64,000 bases of DNA from Coprenecus sp902388455 (lineage in GTDB: Bacteria; Bacteroidota; Bacteroidia; Bacteroidales; UBA932). The DNA lies in contig OZ007032.1 in the NCBI GenBank assembly GCA_963931615.1, positions 1,674,001 to 1,738,000 of the forward strand. The letters run 5' to 3'. The position numbers were made by a program, and so were the translations under genes. Shown here piece by piece: positions 40,714 to 50,723 of the stretch (the stretch's first letter is position 1; each line of letters begins with the position of its first letter). The notes under the pieces are model-generated. The model saw nothing but the letters and a program-made list of their open reading frames with translations, made no database searches and was not told the DNA's origin.

Positions 40714-43482
40714 TCAGAATACTACATTGATGATCTTGGACGGAACTACGATTATCTTCTTGACGGGCTTGCCCGCAAGATATTTCTCCGTATTGGGAGA
40801 GTCCAGTACGGCGGCTTCGGCAGCCTTGGGATCCACGTTCTTGGGAAGCTCCAGCTTGAAGCGCATCTTGCCGTTGAACGAGACAGGATACTCGAAGGTG
40901 TTCTCCACGGTATAGCTCTCCACGTACTCGGGGAACGCCGCACATGACACCGAGGTATCGTGTCCGAGCCTGTTCCAGAGCTCCTCGCAGATATGGGGTG
41001 CGAAAGGAGAGAGCAGTATCACCATGGGTTCCAGAATCTCCCGGCTGGTGCAACCCAGGTCGGTCAGGTCGTTCACTGCTATCATGAAGGCACTCACAGA
41101 GGTGTTCATCGAGAAGTTCTCTATATCGGTGGAGACTTTGTGTATCAGCTTATGCAGCACCTTGAGCTCGGCGGCCGACGCCTTGGTGTCCGTAAACAGG
41201 GCCCCGTCCTTCCCGTAGTACAGGCGCCAGAACTTCCTGAGGAAGCGGTGGACACCGTCGATACCCTTGGTATCCCAGGGCTTGGACTGTTCCACGGGAC
41301 CGAGGAACATCTCGTACAGCCTGAGAGTGTCGGCACCGTAAGTGTCGCAGACGTTGTCGGGATTGACCACATTGAACATCGACTTGCTCATCTTCTCTAT
41401 GGCCCAGCCGCAGATATACTCCCCGTCCTCGAGGATGAACTCGGCAGTCGCGTAGTCGGGCATCCATTTCCGGAAGGCCTCAGTATCCAGGCGGTCATTG
41501 TGCACGATATTGACGTCCACGTGTATCTCGGTCGTGTCGTACTGGTCCTTCAGGCCGCAGGACACGAAGGTGTTCGTACCCTTGATACGGTAAACGAAGT
41601 TGGAGCGGCCCTGTATCATGCCCTGATTGACCAGCTTACGGAAAGGCTCCTTCTCGCACACATACCCCAGGTCATAGAGGAACTTGTTCCAGAACCTGGA
41701 ATAGATCAGGTGGCCGGTGGCATGCTCGGTACCTCCTACATAGAGGTCCACGTTCCTCCAGTATTCGTCCTTGGCGCGGTCCACGAGGGCCGAGTCATTG
41801 TGAGGGTCCATATAGCGCAGGTAGTAGGCGCTGCTGCCGGCAAATCCGGGCATCGTGCTCTTCTCTATAGGCCAGCCCTGATACTCCCATCCGGCGGCAC
41901 GCGCCAGGGGCGGCTCTCCGCTCTCGGTCGGCAGGTACTTGTCCACCTCGGGCAGGGTCAGCGGAAGTTCGGAAAAATCCATGGGTGTAGCCGTTCCGTC
42001 CTTATAATATATAGGGAAGGGTTCACCCCAGTATCTCTGACGGGAGAATATGGCGTCGCGGAGCCTGTAATTGACCTTCCTGTGTCCGATACCCATCTCC
42101 TCCACCTTACGGATGGCGGCGGGAATGGCCTCCTTGACCGTCATCCCGTTGAGGAAGCCGGAGTTGCACATCACGCCGTCCTTGGCGTCAAAGCTCTCCT
42201 GAGAGACATCGCAGCCTTCGATAAGGGGACGTATGGGCAGATTGAAATGACGGGCAAATGCGTAGTCCCTGCTGTCATGGGCAGGTACCGCCATGATGGC
42301 GCCTGTACCATAACCGGCCAGGACGTACTCTGAAATCCAGACAGGAACCTTCTCCCCGGTCAGAGGGTTCTCGGCATACGAGCCGCTGAACACACCGGTA
42401 ACCTGGCGGGTCTCGGCTATCCTCTCGCGCTCGGTCTTCCTGGCGGCGGCGGCCAGGTACTCATCCACTTGCGCCTTCTGCTCAGGGGTGGTCAGGCGGG
42501 CCACCCACTCGCTCTCGGGAGCCAGCACCATGAAGGTGACTCCGAAGACAGTGTCGGCACGGGTAGTGAAAATGGTCATGTCGTAGGTCTGCTCTCCGTT
42601 GGAGACCTTGAATATCATCTCGGCACCCTCCGAGCGGCCTATCCAGTTGCGCTGCATCTCCTTCAGGGAGTCGCTCCACTCCAGTCCGTCCAGGTCCTCC
42701 AGGAGCCTGGAGGCGTATGCGGACACACGCAGCTGCCACTGCTGCATCTTCTTCTGTATCACGGGATATCCTCCGCGGACAGAGAGTCCCTCCTTGACCT
42801 CGTCGTTGGCCAGGACGGTACCGAGCTGAGGGCACCAGTTGACCGATGTCTCGCCCAGGTAGGCTATGCGGTAATTCATCAGGACCTCCGCGCGGCGCCT
42901 GTCATCCATGGAGTTCCAGTCGGCTGCGGTAAAATGCAGTTCCCTGGAGCATGCGGCGTCCACACCCTCAGAGCCGCTGACCGCAAAATGAGCTTCCAGC
43001 TCCTCTATCGGACGGGCCTTCTGCGCGGTATTGTCATACCAGCTGCCGAACATCTTGAGGAAGGCCCACTGAGTCCATTTGTAATAGGCCGGATCGCAGG
43101 TGCGCACCTCCCTCGACCAGTCGAAGGAGAAACCGATACGGTTCAGCTGCTGCTTGTACCGGGCGATGTTTTCCTCGGTGGTCCTGGCCGGATGGCGGCC
43201 GGTCTGTATGGCATACTGCTCCGCCGGCAGGCCAAAGGCGTCGAATCCCATGGGATGCAGCACATTGAAGCCGCACAAACGTTTATATCGGCTATAGATA
43301 TCACTTGCAATATAGCCTAAAGGATGTCCCACATGCAACCCTGCTCCAGAAGGATACGGGAACATATCCAGAACATAGAACTTTGGCTTTGCTGTATCTT
43401 CCGAGACCTGAAATGTACGGTTCTCCTCCCAATACTTCTGCCACTTCCTCTCTATTTCTGAAAAATTGTAATCGATTGACAT
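40714..43482 (-). CDS. leuS: Leucyl-tRNA synthetase
   Basis: A 922-residue class I synthetase that charges tRNA-Leu. The HIGH motif is in PYPSGAGLHVGH near residues 42-53; the CP1 editing domain follows (TTRADTVFGVTFMVLAPE near 308), and the KMSKS motif is exact near 695-699 (EKMSKSMFN). The anticodon-binding and C-terminal domains are complete. It heads the minus-strand run leuS-YitT-YitT. Confidence 0.96.
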   Translation of the reverse strand: MSIDYNFSEIERKWQKYWEENRTFQVSEDTAKPKFYVLDMFPYPSGAGLHVGHPLGYIASDIYSRYKRLCGFNVLHPMGFDAFGLPAEQYAIQTGRHPARTTEENIARYKQQLNRIGFSFDWSREVRTCDPAYYKWTQWAFLKMFGSWYDNTAQKARPIEELEAHFAVSGSEGVDAACSRELHFTAADWNSMDDRRRAEVLMNYRIAYLGETSVNWCPQLGTVLANDEVKEGLSVRGGYPVIQKKMQQWQLRVSAYASRLLEDLDGLEWSDSLKEMQRNWIGRSEGAEMIFKVSNGEQTYDMTIFTTRADTVFGVTFMVLAPESEWVARLTTPEQKAQVDEYLAAAARKTERERIAETRQVTGVFSGSYAENPLTGEKVPVWISEYVLAGYGTGAIMAVPAHDSRDYAFARHFNLPIRPLIEGCDVSQESFDAKDGVMCNSGFLNGMTVKEAIPAAIRKVEEMGIGHRKVNYRLRDAIFSRQRYWGEPFPIYYKDGTATPMDFSELPLTLPEVDKYLPTESGEPPLARAAGWEYQGWPIEKSTMPGFAGSSAYYLRYMDPHNDSALVDRAKDEYWRNVDLYVGGTEHATGHLIYSRFWNKFLYDLGYVCEKEPFRKLVNQGMIQGRSNFVYRIKGTNTFVSCGLKDQYDTTEIHVDVNIVHNDRLDTEAFRKWMPDYATAEFILEDGEYICGWAIEKMSKSMFNVVNPDNVCDTYGADTLRLYEMFLGPVEQSKPWDTKGIDGVHRFLRKFWRLYYGKDGALFTDTKASAAELKVLHKLIHKVSTDIENFSMNTSVSAFMIAVNDLTDLGCTSREILEPMVILLSPFAPHICEELWNRLGHDTSVSCAAFPEYVESYTVENTFEYPVSFNGKMRFKLELPKNVDPKAAEAAVLDSPNTEKYLAGKPVKKIIVVPSKIINVVF

Positions 43483-43495
43483 ATATCTTGTTATC

Positions 43496-44818
43496 TTATT
43501 TTCTCTTTTTCAGCCTGAACTCAACCGGCACGGAATACTTTACCCGTACCTTCTCTCCTCCCATCTGGCCAGGCTTCCATTTAGGAGAGGCCGCAATCAC
43601 ACGTACAGCCTCATCCTCCAGATACTGGTCTTCTCCACGGACGGCTCTTACACCAGTCACACTGCCGTCCTTCTCCACAATGAACTCCACCACGACTGTT
43701 CCCGAGACACCCTGACTTAACGGTATTTCGGGATAACGCAGGTACGTGTACACCCAATCGCTCAGGAATGTGCTCACATCACCCTTGAAAAACTGCGGAG
43801 CCACATCCACCTCATAAGCAGAGTAGACTCTCTCTCCACTCTCTGTTCTGCCCTCACTGCCAGCTTCGTCCACCGGAAGGATACGCCCGAACATCAAATC
43901 CCTGCCTGCCGCTTCACGGACGAAGTTGTAAATAAAGTCGCAAATATAATCCATTGTCTCATAATCCAGCAAATCCGCATTATCCTTCACTGACCTCACA
44001 TTACGGTCCGAGCCGGTTGTAAGCAGCATTACTGGAATATTCTTGTCGTAAAAAGGAAGATAGTCCCCTATAGGCACCACCCCGTCTCCCTGCACTGGTG
44101 TATAAAATGCACCTACCTCTGATAGACCGGCTACCAGCCGGTTTACCTCAGGGTGGGGTATTCCGGTATAATATGTAAAAGGATTCATCGGGCCGGATTT
44201 GCCTATAGCCCTAAGGTCCAGCATTATCGAGACACTGTCTATTTCCTTGAAAGCGCGGTTGGCAAAATACCAGGACCCCGCCATCCCCTGCTCCTTTGCA
44301 CCGAAGCCCACAAAAACAACTGACCTCCGGAAAAGAAATGAAGAGGAAGCCACTCTCCTGGCCACCTCTATAACAGCTGCGACTCCGGAAGCATTGTCAT
44401 TCGCACCCGGAAATATCTGCGTGACATTTCTACCGTCAACTGTAAGAATATTGGACCCAAGATGATCCAGATTGGCGCCTACGACAATATATTGATTCCG
44501 TAAAATGGAATCATATCCCTCTACGATTCCTACTATATTGCGTGAAAATAAAGTATCCTCCCCCGTCACTATCGAAAAGTCCTGTCCTGTCCTGGGAGTC
44601 AACATTGTAACTCCAAACTCACTAAGGCGGTCATACATATACTCAGCGGCCACCATTTCTCCAGGAGAGCCTGCTTTACGACCCTCCAGAGATACAGACG
44701 ACAGATATCTTACATAGTCTTCCAGATTCTTACCCACCACGGCCGTCTCCCATGTCTGAGCAATAGAGGCGACGGCCGTAATGAGAATAAGAACTGTAAT
44801 GGAGGTATACCGTTTCAC
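43496..44818 (-). CDS. M28-peptidase-like protein fused to a TonB C-terminal domain
   Basis: A 440-residue exported protein (signal peptide about 1-20). Residues 50-300 are an M28 aminopeptidase fold, but key residues differ from the family: the first zinc His is Asn116 (VVGANLDHLG instead of GAH-x-DHLG), the general-base Glu is Lys175 (GAKEQG instead of EEQG), and the late YH-x-x-x-D zinc motif is absent near 273. Asp141, Glu176 and Asp201 remain. Residues 345-440 are a TonB C-terminal domain (YPEIPLSQGVSGTVVVEFIVEKDGSV type). It starts with GTG overlapping the gcvT stop. A catalytically dead, periplasm-spanning binding protein is the best guess. Confidence 0.8.
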   Translation of the reverse strand: MKRYTSITVLILITAVASIAQTWETAVVGKNLEDYVRYLSSVSLEGRKAGSPGEMVAAEYMYDRLSEFGVTMLTPRTGQDFSIVTGEDTLFSRNIVGIVEGYDSILRNQYIVVGANLDHLGSNILTVDGRNVTQIFPGANDNASGVAAVIEVARRVASSSFLFRRSVVFVGFGAKEQGMAGSWYFANRAFKEIDSVSIMLDLRAIGKSGPMNPFTYYTGIPHPEVNRLVAGLSEVGAFYTPVQGDGVVPIGDYLPFYDKNIPVMLLTTGSDRNVRSVKDNADLLDYETMDYICDFIYNFVREAAGRDLMFGRILPVDEAGSEGRTESGERVYSAYEVDVAPQFFKGDVSTFLSDWVYTYLRYPEIPLSQGVSGTVVVEFIVEKDGSVTGVRAVRGEDQYLEDEAVRVIAASPKWKPGQMGGEKVRVKYSVPVEFRLKKRK

Positions 44819-45927
44819 TATTTGGCAGCCCTATAGAAAGGTACCTTTACAACCTTTGCCTTGAGCAGCCTGTTGCGGACCTTGATGTATATCTCGGTGT
44901 CCACCTTGTTGTAAGGTGTATTGACATAACCCATACCGATGGGGATGTTCAGCGAGGGAGACATGGTTCCGGATGTCACGTGACCGATGGCGTTGCCCTC
45001 AGCGTCGCAGATCTCATAGCCGTGACGGGGAACACCGCGGTCGATAAGCTCGAAGCCCACCAGCTTGCGCTTGAGGCCCTCGGCCTTCTGCTGGAGCAGA
45101 TAGTCCCTGTCGATGAAGTCGCCCTTGGTGTCGGTGAACTTGGTAATCCAGCCCAGACCGGCCTCCAGAGGAGAGGTAGTGTCGTCGATATCGTTGCCGT
45201 AGAGGCAGAAGCCCATCTCAAGCCTCAGAGTGTCACGTGCACCCAGTCCGATAGGCTTGATGCCGAACTCTGCGCCTGCCTCGAAGACAGCGTCCCAGAG
45301 CTTGTCGGCGTCCTCGTTGGCTGCGTAGATCTCGCATCCGCCGGCACCTGTATATCCGGTGATGGAGAAGATAACGCTGACACCGCCGAGCATCACTTTC
45401 TTGAATGTGTAGTACTCCATGCTCATCAGATCCTGGTCACAGAGTTTCTGCATGGCCTGCACTGCCTTGGGGCCCTGGACTGCCAGCTGGCAGATCTCGT
45501 CGGAGGCATTGTAGAGCTCCTTGCCGGGGGTAAGGCCGAACTTAGGAGCGATGGCGCAGAGGTGATTCCAGTCCTTCTCAATATTGGCGGCATTGACTAC
45601 CAGAAGATAGGTCTGGCCATCGATGCAGTATGTCAGGAAGTCGTCCACGATACCGCCCTTTCCGTTGGGGAAGCAGTCGTACTGAATCTTGCCGGGATAT
45701 AGTACCGAAGCATCGTTGGAAGAGACATACTGCACGAAAGCGAGTGCATTGGGTCCCTTTACCCAGAACTCTCCCATGTGAGAAACATCGAAAACGCCCA
45801 CTCCGTTGCGGACAGTCTTATGTTCCTCGTTGATACCCACATATTCGACCGGCATATTGTATCCGGCAAAGGGAACCATTTTAGCTCCCAGAGCAATGTG
45901 TTTCTGCGTAAATGCTGTTGTTTTCAT
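44818..45927 (-). CDS. gcvT: Glycine cleavage system T protein (aminomethyltransferase)
   Basis: A 369-residue folate-dependent enzyme that releases ammonia from the aminomethyl group carried by the H protein and makes methylene-tetrahydrofolate. The N-terminal HIALGAKMVPFAGYNMP and GVFDVSHMGE, and the central GYTGAGGCEIYA, are family motifs. The length matches bacterial GcvT. Other glycine-cleavage genes are not in the window. It overlaps the M28-TonB start codon by 1 nt. Confidence 0.93.
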   Translation of the reverse strand: MKTTAFTQKHIALGAKMVPFAGYNMPVEYVGINEEHKTVRNGVGVFDVSHMGEFWVKGPNALAFVQYVSSNDASVLYPGKIQYDCFPNGKGGIVDDFLTYCIDGQTYLLVVNAANIEKDWNHLCAIAPKFGLTPGKELYNASDEICQLAVQGPKAVQAMQKLCDQDLMSMEYYTFKKVMLGGVSVIFSITGYTGAGGCEIYAANEDADKLWDAVFEAGAEFGIKPIGLGARDTLRLEMGFCLYGNDIDDTTSPLEAGLGWITKFTDTKGDFIDRDYLLQQKAEGLKRKLVGFELIDRGVPRHGYEICDAEGNAIGHVTSGTMSPSLNIPIGMGYVNTPYNKVDTEIYIKVRNRLLKAKVVKVPFYRAAK

Positions 45928-45955
45928 ATAGCTGTGTTATTGTTCGTTATGATAA

Positions 45956-46444
45956 TTATTTCACATGCATATTCTGACGGATGTCATAAATCCAGACATC
46001 CTCGGGGCAGAACTCATACTCCATGACATCGTTCATGGCCTTGAGTGCCTCCCGGTAATTGTCATAGGCGGCCACCGAGACTACCTCGAATCCGTTATTG
46101 AACTTGATTACCCGGGGAGTATAGCCGTTCTTTTCAAGAAGAGCATACATCTTCCCGGCATTTCCTTCCACTTTAAAACTACCGAGGATAACATGATACC
46201 TTCCAGCACTCTCATCCAGCAGGTTCTCCTTTTCTGCAGCTACCTTGGCCTTCTCAAGCTCAAGAGCTTTCGCCCTGTTGATGGAATCCAGTTCCCGCTG
46301 CTTACGGGACTGTTCCAATGCTTCCTGCTTCATACGCTCAAGATCCTTGGAGGTGGGTTTGCCCACTAGAGAACGGAAAAAGTCGCATCCGGTCACCAGC
46401 ATGAGGGCGACCAACAAGGTTGAAACCAATCTAAAAGCTTTCAT
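45956..46444 (-). CDS. SPOR-domain lipoprotein
   Basis: A 162-residue lipoprotein with signal peptide ending in VTGC (Cys20). A charged helix (about 35-75) leads to a SPOR domain near residues 82-160 (YHVILGSFKVEGNAGKMYALLEKNGY start), which binds denuded septal peptidoglycan. It is separate from gcvT by 28 nt on the same strand and divergent from the DUF389 gene. Confidence 0.82.
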   Translation of the reverse strand: MKAFRLVSTLLVALMLVTGCDFFRSLVGKPTSKDLERMKQEALEQSRKQRELDSINRAKALELEKAKVAAEKENLLDESAGRYHVILGSFKVEGNAGKMYALLEKNGYTPRVIKFNNGFEVVSVAAYDNYREALKAMNDVMEYEFCPEDVWIYDIRQNMHVK

Positions 46445-46559
46445 TTCTGATAATTAATTAAAATTTACATTCTAAATATATCCAACAAAAATACTCAAAT
46501 AATCACACAGCCGCAAAAAAAAATGTATATTTACCGCGGAATTATTAAAAATAAGCCGG

Positions 46560-47918
46560 ATGGATAACAGTTTAAAGCATTTTTTCAGCAATCTGAGATC
46601 CCAAATCAGCAATATCGTCAACCTCAACGACCATATCGACACAGACAAGGCCTCACAATATATCCGCAGCAATATAGACATCGAGGGACCGAACGCCTAC
46701 ATCCTGGCATTCGCTATCGTGGTCGCCTCCGTCGGCCTCAATACCAACTCCATCCCAGTGATAATCGGCGCAATGCTCATATCCCCGCTAATGGGACCAA
46801 TATTCGGCATCGGCTACGGACTCGGCACAAACGACACATCATTCCTTAAAAAGGCATTCAAGAACCTGCTGATTATGGTGATCATCAGCATCCTGGCCTC
46901 CAGCATCTACTTTCTGGTATCCCCCCTGGAACTTGAGAACCCCACTGAGCTCCTGGCCCGCACAAATCCGACCATTTATGACGTCCTCATAGCCCTCTTC
47001 GGAGGCTTCGCCGGCATAGTGGAAATCAGCCGCAGGGATAAAGGCACCGTCATATCCGGCGTCGCCATAGCAACAGCACTTATGCCGCCTCTGTGCACGG
47101 CCGGTTTCGGACTGGCCTCCGGCAGCCTGAAATATTTCGCCGGAGCGATGTACCTCTTCTTCATCAACAGTATTTTTATTGCCATCGCGACGTTCCTTAC
47201 TGTCAAATACCTTAAATTCCCGATGGCTTCCTTTACAGACCCGGCGAAGAAAAAAAAGGTAAGCCGTTGGATTGCCGTCCTGACGATAGTCATCATTATC
47301 CCAAGTGTATACTCTGCTATCGTCATGATCAGGGAAAACAACTTCAATCACACAGCCAAGGAATTCATCGCCGAGAACAAGGAACTGGCCCGAAGCTACA
47401 TATACGACTACGACATATACTCTCACAGCAAGCCTCCCAAGCTGGAGCTGTTCATAGCCGGAGAAGCCCTCGACCAAGAAGAAATGAATATCCTGTACCG
47501 TTCCGCGCACAAATTCGGGCTGACTGACGACCAGCTCATTATCTCCCAAAGAGGCGCTACGGACCAAAGCGAAATGACAGACCGGGTTGCCATTCAGAGT
47601 ATCTACGAACGGAGCGACCAGGAGATACAGAAACGCGAGCAGATCATTTCCTCCATGGAGAAAGAGCTCCAGACCTACAAATCCAAGGAACTGCCATACG
47701 AGCAGATTACCAATGAGCTCGTAGCCCAGTATCCTTCTTTATCGGACGTCACGCTTACCCGAGGATATTCCATAACCACCGACACTCTAGGCCGGACCGA
47801 AGAAATCATAATCATCCTTCAGGCAGAAAAAAGGATTTCCCAGGAAAATATGGAAAAACTCCGCAAATGGCTCACTGTCCGCCTCGACTTCGAGAATATC
47901 AAACTATTGCAGCAGTAG
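46560..47918 (+). CDS. DUF389 (TIGR00341-type) membrane protein
   Basis: A 452-residue protein of the DUF389 family. Residues about 45-235 hold six hydrophobic segments with the family signatures VASVGLNTNSIPVIIGAML and SPLMGPIFGIGYGLG, and ISGVAIATALMPPLCTAGFG. After a further membrane helix near 245-265 comes a soluble region with a coiled coil near 345-370 and a C-terminal beta-alpha domain. The function is unknown. CapA follows 3 nt downstream. Confidence 0.82.
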   Translation: MDNSLKHFFSNLRSQISNIVNLNDHIDTDKASQYIRSNIDIEGPNAYILAFAIVVASVGLNTNSIPVIIGAMLISPLMGPIFGIGYGLGTNDTSFLKKAFKNLLIMVIISILASSIYFLVSPLELENPTELLARTNPTIYDVLIALFGGFAGIVEISRRDKGTVISGVAIATALMPPLCTAGFGLASGSLKYFAGAMYLFFINSIFIAIATFLTVKYLKFPMASFTDPAKKKKVSRWIAVLTIVIIIPSVYSAIVMIRENNFNHTAKEFIAENKELARSYIYDYDIYSHSKPPKLELFIAGEALDQEEMNILYRSAHKFGLTDDQLIISQRGATDQSEMTDRVAIQSIYERSDQEIQKREQIISSMEKELQTYKSKELPYEQITNELVAQYPSLSDVTLTRGYSITTDTLGRTEEIIIILQAEKRISQENMEKLRKWLTVRLDFENIKLLQQ

Positions 47919-47921
47919 CCG

Positions 47922-48941
47922 ATGTTCCTGACCAACCTACTACTGACTGTAGTCGACACCGTCTCGATTCTCTTTCTGGGGGACATCATGCAGCATGACG
48001 CACAACTCCGCTCAGCTCATATTTACGGGACTGACACTCTGCTGTCTTCTTCTTATGACTATTCCTCATACTTCCGGCATATAAGAACAATGACCGACGC
48101 CGCAGACTTCACTGTAGCAAACATGGAATTCTGCCTGGGAGGTCCCCCATACACCGGATACCCGTCCTTTTCAGCCCCCGAATCTCTGGCAGAAGAAGCT
48201 GCTGAGAGCGGTGTCAGCCTCTTCCTCTGTGCAAACAACCACATCTGCGACCGCGGCCGCCGAGGCCTGCTGTCCTCTCTGGAAAAATATGAAGCCATCG
48301 GCGTACCGTTCACCGGAATCTACAGGGACAGTCTGGATGAGGCGGCCTCAAATCCTTACATAGCTGACATCAGCGGCATTAGAGTCGCTTTCATCAACTT
48401 CACTTACGGTACCAACGGCGTAAGAGTCCCACCCCCCTTAGTTGTAAATAAAATGGAAGAGGACGCTGTCCGCAGAGCCATCGGCAAAGCGCAGGAAGCT
48501 GGTGCGGACATTATCATCGCCCTTCCTCACTGGGGGCCGGAATACATAACAGAACCATCTGACGAGCAGAGAGAATGGGCCGGCAAACTGCTGGAGTGGG
48601 GCGCTGACGCTGTCATCGGCTCACACCCGCATGTAGTACAGCCGGTTGAATTTCCAGTAGTCTACTCTTTGGGCAATTACATTTCAAACATGAAACTACG
48701 GAACACAGAACTGGGCCTGGCTTTCCGTCTGGACATCGCGGTAACATTCTGGGGGCTTGCCTTTCTGGCAGGTGGAGAAGCGATACCGCTGTGGTGCTCA
48801 CGTCCTGGAGGATATGGAGATGTGTACACTGTCCTTCCAGTCAAGGATTTCATAGGGAAAAGAGAGGAATTCCGAGGAAGCTGGAATTACGACAGAATGA
48901 TGGATACCTACAACAGATTAAAACATTTGTTCGAACAATAG
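47922..48941 (+). CDS. CapA-family (PGA_cap) protein
   Basis: A 339-residue protein of the CapA family, a calcineurin-like metallophosphoesterase fold named after the Bacillus poly-gamma-glutamate capsule gene. The fold signatures are visible: FLGDIMQHD near residues 18-26, NMEFCLGG near 67, LCANNHICDRG near 107 and ALPHWGPEY plus IGSHPHVVQPVE later. No capsule ligase is adjacent, so a capsule role cannot be claimed. The N-terminus is hydrophobic and may be a weak export signal. phoH starts 2 nt after its stop. Confidence 0.83.
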   Translation: MFLTNLLLTVVDTVSILFLGDIMQHDAQLRSAHIYGTDTLLSSSYDYSSYFRHIRTMTDAADFTVANMEFCLGGPPYTGYPSFSAPESLAEEAAESGVSLFLCANNHICDRGRRGLLSSLEKYEAIGVPFTGIYRDSLDEAASNPYIADISGIRVAFINFTYGTNGVRVPPPLVVNKMEEDAVRRAIGKAQEAGADIIIALPHWGPEYITEPSDEQREWAGKLLEWGADAVIGSHPHVVQPVEFPVVYSLGNYISNMKLRNTELGLAFRLDIAVTFWGLAFLAGGEAIPLWCSRPGGYGDVYTVLPVKDFIGKREEFRGSWNYDRMMDTYNRLKHLFEQ

Positions 48942-48943
48942 AT

Positions 48944-49909
48944 ATGACAGAAAAGACAATATCAATCAGCGGTCAGACTTCCGTTGATGTCTACGGAGTC
49001 AATGACAGGAAACTTGACAGAATGCGGCACTTTTTCCCCGATGTAAGGATAGTGGCAAGGGGCACGGAAATCCGCCTCGAGGGACCGGATGACAATGTCG
49101 AACGTCTGGCCTTGAGAATAGAAACCATGCTGAACGCACTCCGCAAAGGAGAAGAGATAAGCGACAGCGACCTGGAGAGAATGCTCGACTGGCAGACCTA
49201 TCCCTCGGAACTCGAGGAAAGGGAGCCGGCGCACAATGAGGAATACTACAACATCGTCTACGGCAATGAGGGCCGCATCGTCAAGGCCCGCACCCGCAAC
49301 CAGCGCCGGCTGGTGGACGAATACTATAAGAACGACCTTATCTTCGCCCTCGGCCCGGCAGGCACAGGCAAGACGTACACGGCCATCGCACTGGCCGTCA
49401 GAGCCTTGAAGAACAAAGAGGTAAAGAAACTGATACTCACCCGCCCGGCAGTGGAGGCCGGCGAGAGACTGGGATTCCTGCCCGGCGACATGAAGGAGAA
49501 GCTGGACCCTTACCTCCAGCCCCTGTACGATGCCCTGCACGACATGATCCATCCCCGCAAGCTGCAGATACTCATGGAGGAGGGCATCATCCAGATAGCG
49601 CCGCTGGCCTACATGAGGGGCCGGACCCTGGACAGCGCCTTCGTCATCCTGGACGAGGCCCAGAACACCTCCCTGGGACAGTTGAAGATGTTCCTCACCC
49701 GCATGGGCTGCAACGCCAAGTTTATCGTCACCGGTGACGCCACCCAGATAGACCTGCCCAACAAAAAAGACTCCGGGCTTATGCGCGGAGTCGATCTGGT
49801 ACGGAATATAAAAGGTATTGCCGTTATCAATTTCGGGACAGAGGACATGGTGCGGCATCCGCTCGTCACCAAGATCATCAAGGCGTTCGACAAAGTCGAG
49901 GAGGCTTAG
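48944..49909 (+). CDS. PhoH-family ATPase
   Basis: A 321-residue PhoH-like P-loop ATPase, often linked to RNA metabolism and ribosome maturation. An N-terminal KH-like region (about 10-65) is followed by the ATPase core, with Walker A GPAGTGKT near residues 137-144 and Walker B FVILDEAQN near 230-238. The start ATG at 48944 is chosen because it gives the usual N-terminus; the frame extends upstream only across capA. Confidence 0.9.
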   Translation: MTEKTISISGQTSVDVYGVNDRKLDRMRHFFPDVRIVARGTEIRLEGPDDNVERLALRIETMLNALRKGEEISDSDLERMLDWQTYPSELEEREPAHNEEYYNIVYGNEGRIVKARTRNQRRLVDEYYKNDLIFALGPAGTGKTYTAIALAVRALKNKEVKKLILTRPAVEAGERLGFLPGDMKEKLDPYLQPLYDALHDMIHPRKLQILMEEGIIQIAPLAYMRGRTLDSAFVILDEAQNTSLGQLKMFLTRMGCNAKFIVTGDATQIDLPNKKDSGLMRGVDLVRNIKGIAVINFGTEDMVRHPLVTKIIKAFDKVEEA

Positions 49910-49919
49910 CGGGGTCTTT

Positions 49920-50723
49920 CTACCAACTTCCGCCGGCTCCGCCTCCTCCGAATGAGCCGCCTCCGAAACCGCCGCCGAAGCCGCCGGAGAAACCTCCTCC
50001 TCCGCCACCACCAAAACCGCGGCCTCCGCGGCCGCCCCCCAGCATAGATGACCAGAAGATGGCATCGGCCACCGATGAGCCGCCGTGGCCTATATTGGTC
50101 GGACCGTTTCGGCGGGCAAGCACCAGCACTATGATGAAAAATATGATAAATCCGAGCGCAACGAAACCGCCGGCACCGTCACTGACAGACTCCTCATACT
50201 CCTTGTAGGATATCTCACCAGCGGAAAGCCGCATCAGTACGTTCAGCGCCGCCGCCACACCACCTGTATAGTCATTCTCCCTGAAACGGGGTATCATCTC
50301 GTTCTCGACGATACGTTTGGCTATGGCATCCGGAATCGCCCCTTCCAGACCGTAACCCACCGCGATGTAGACCTGACCGGAGGAACGGGAGGTCTTGGGC
50401 TTGACCAGCACCACCACCCCGTTGTCGAACTTATCCGAGCCTACGCCCCACTGCTCTCCTATCCCGTAGGCAAACATAGCCGGCTCCATGCCGCCGAGGT
50501 CATCGACCGTCACCACCACGATACGGTTGGAAGTCGAGTCGGCGAAATCCACCAGCACCCGGTTCATATACTCCGCATCGGAGCGGGAGAACACCCCGGC
50601 GAAGTCATTTACCGCCCTGGGCACGGAGGGCTTGGGGGGAATCTGTGCAGAAGCGCTCACCGTCAGCGCCAGGACTGCGGCGAGGAGCGGGATGGACCTG
50701 AATATTCTACTGATTGTCCTCAT
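49920..50723 (-). CDS. TPM-domain protein with Gly-rich C-terminus
   Basis: A 267-residue protein. A signal peptide (about 1-27, ending in ASAQ) is followed by a TPM (DUF477) domain (VNDFAGVFSRSDAEYMNRVL near 38), one membrane helix near 185-205, and a tail made almost only of Gly, Phe and Ser that ends in GGSW. The start at 50723 gives the signal peptide; upstream codons lie in the second TPM gene. It belongs to the lemA-TPM-TPM operon, overlapping its neighbour by 17 nt. Confidence 0.83.
   Translation of the reverse strand: MRTISRIFRSIPLLAAVLALTVSASAQIPPKPSVPRAVNDFAGVFSRSDAEYMNRVLVDFADSTSNRIVVVTVDDLGGMEPAMFAYGIGEQWGVGSDKFDNGVVVLVKPKTSRSSGQVYIAVGYGLEGAIPDAIAKRIVENEMIPRFRENDYTGGVAAALNVLMRLSAGEISYKEYEESVSDGAGGFVALGFIIFFIIVLVLARRNGPTNIGHGGSSVADAIFWSSMLGGGRGGRGFGGGGGGGFSGGFGGGFGGGSFGGGGAGGSW

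Noticed and set aside
40960..42333. A 457-codon plus-strand open frame
   Set aside because: Antisense to leuS, with the same Gly/Val/His-rich shadow composition and no domain.
48962..50065. A 367-codon minus-strand open frame
   Set aside because: Antisense to phoH and starting inside the TPM gene; no recognisable protein features.
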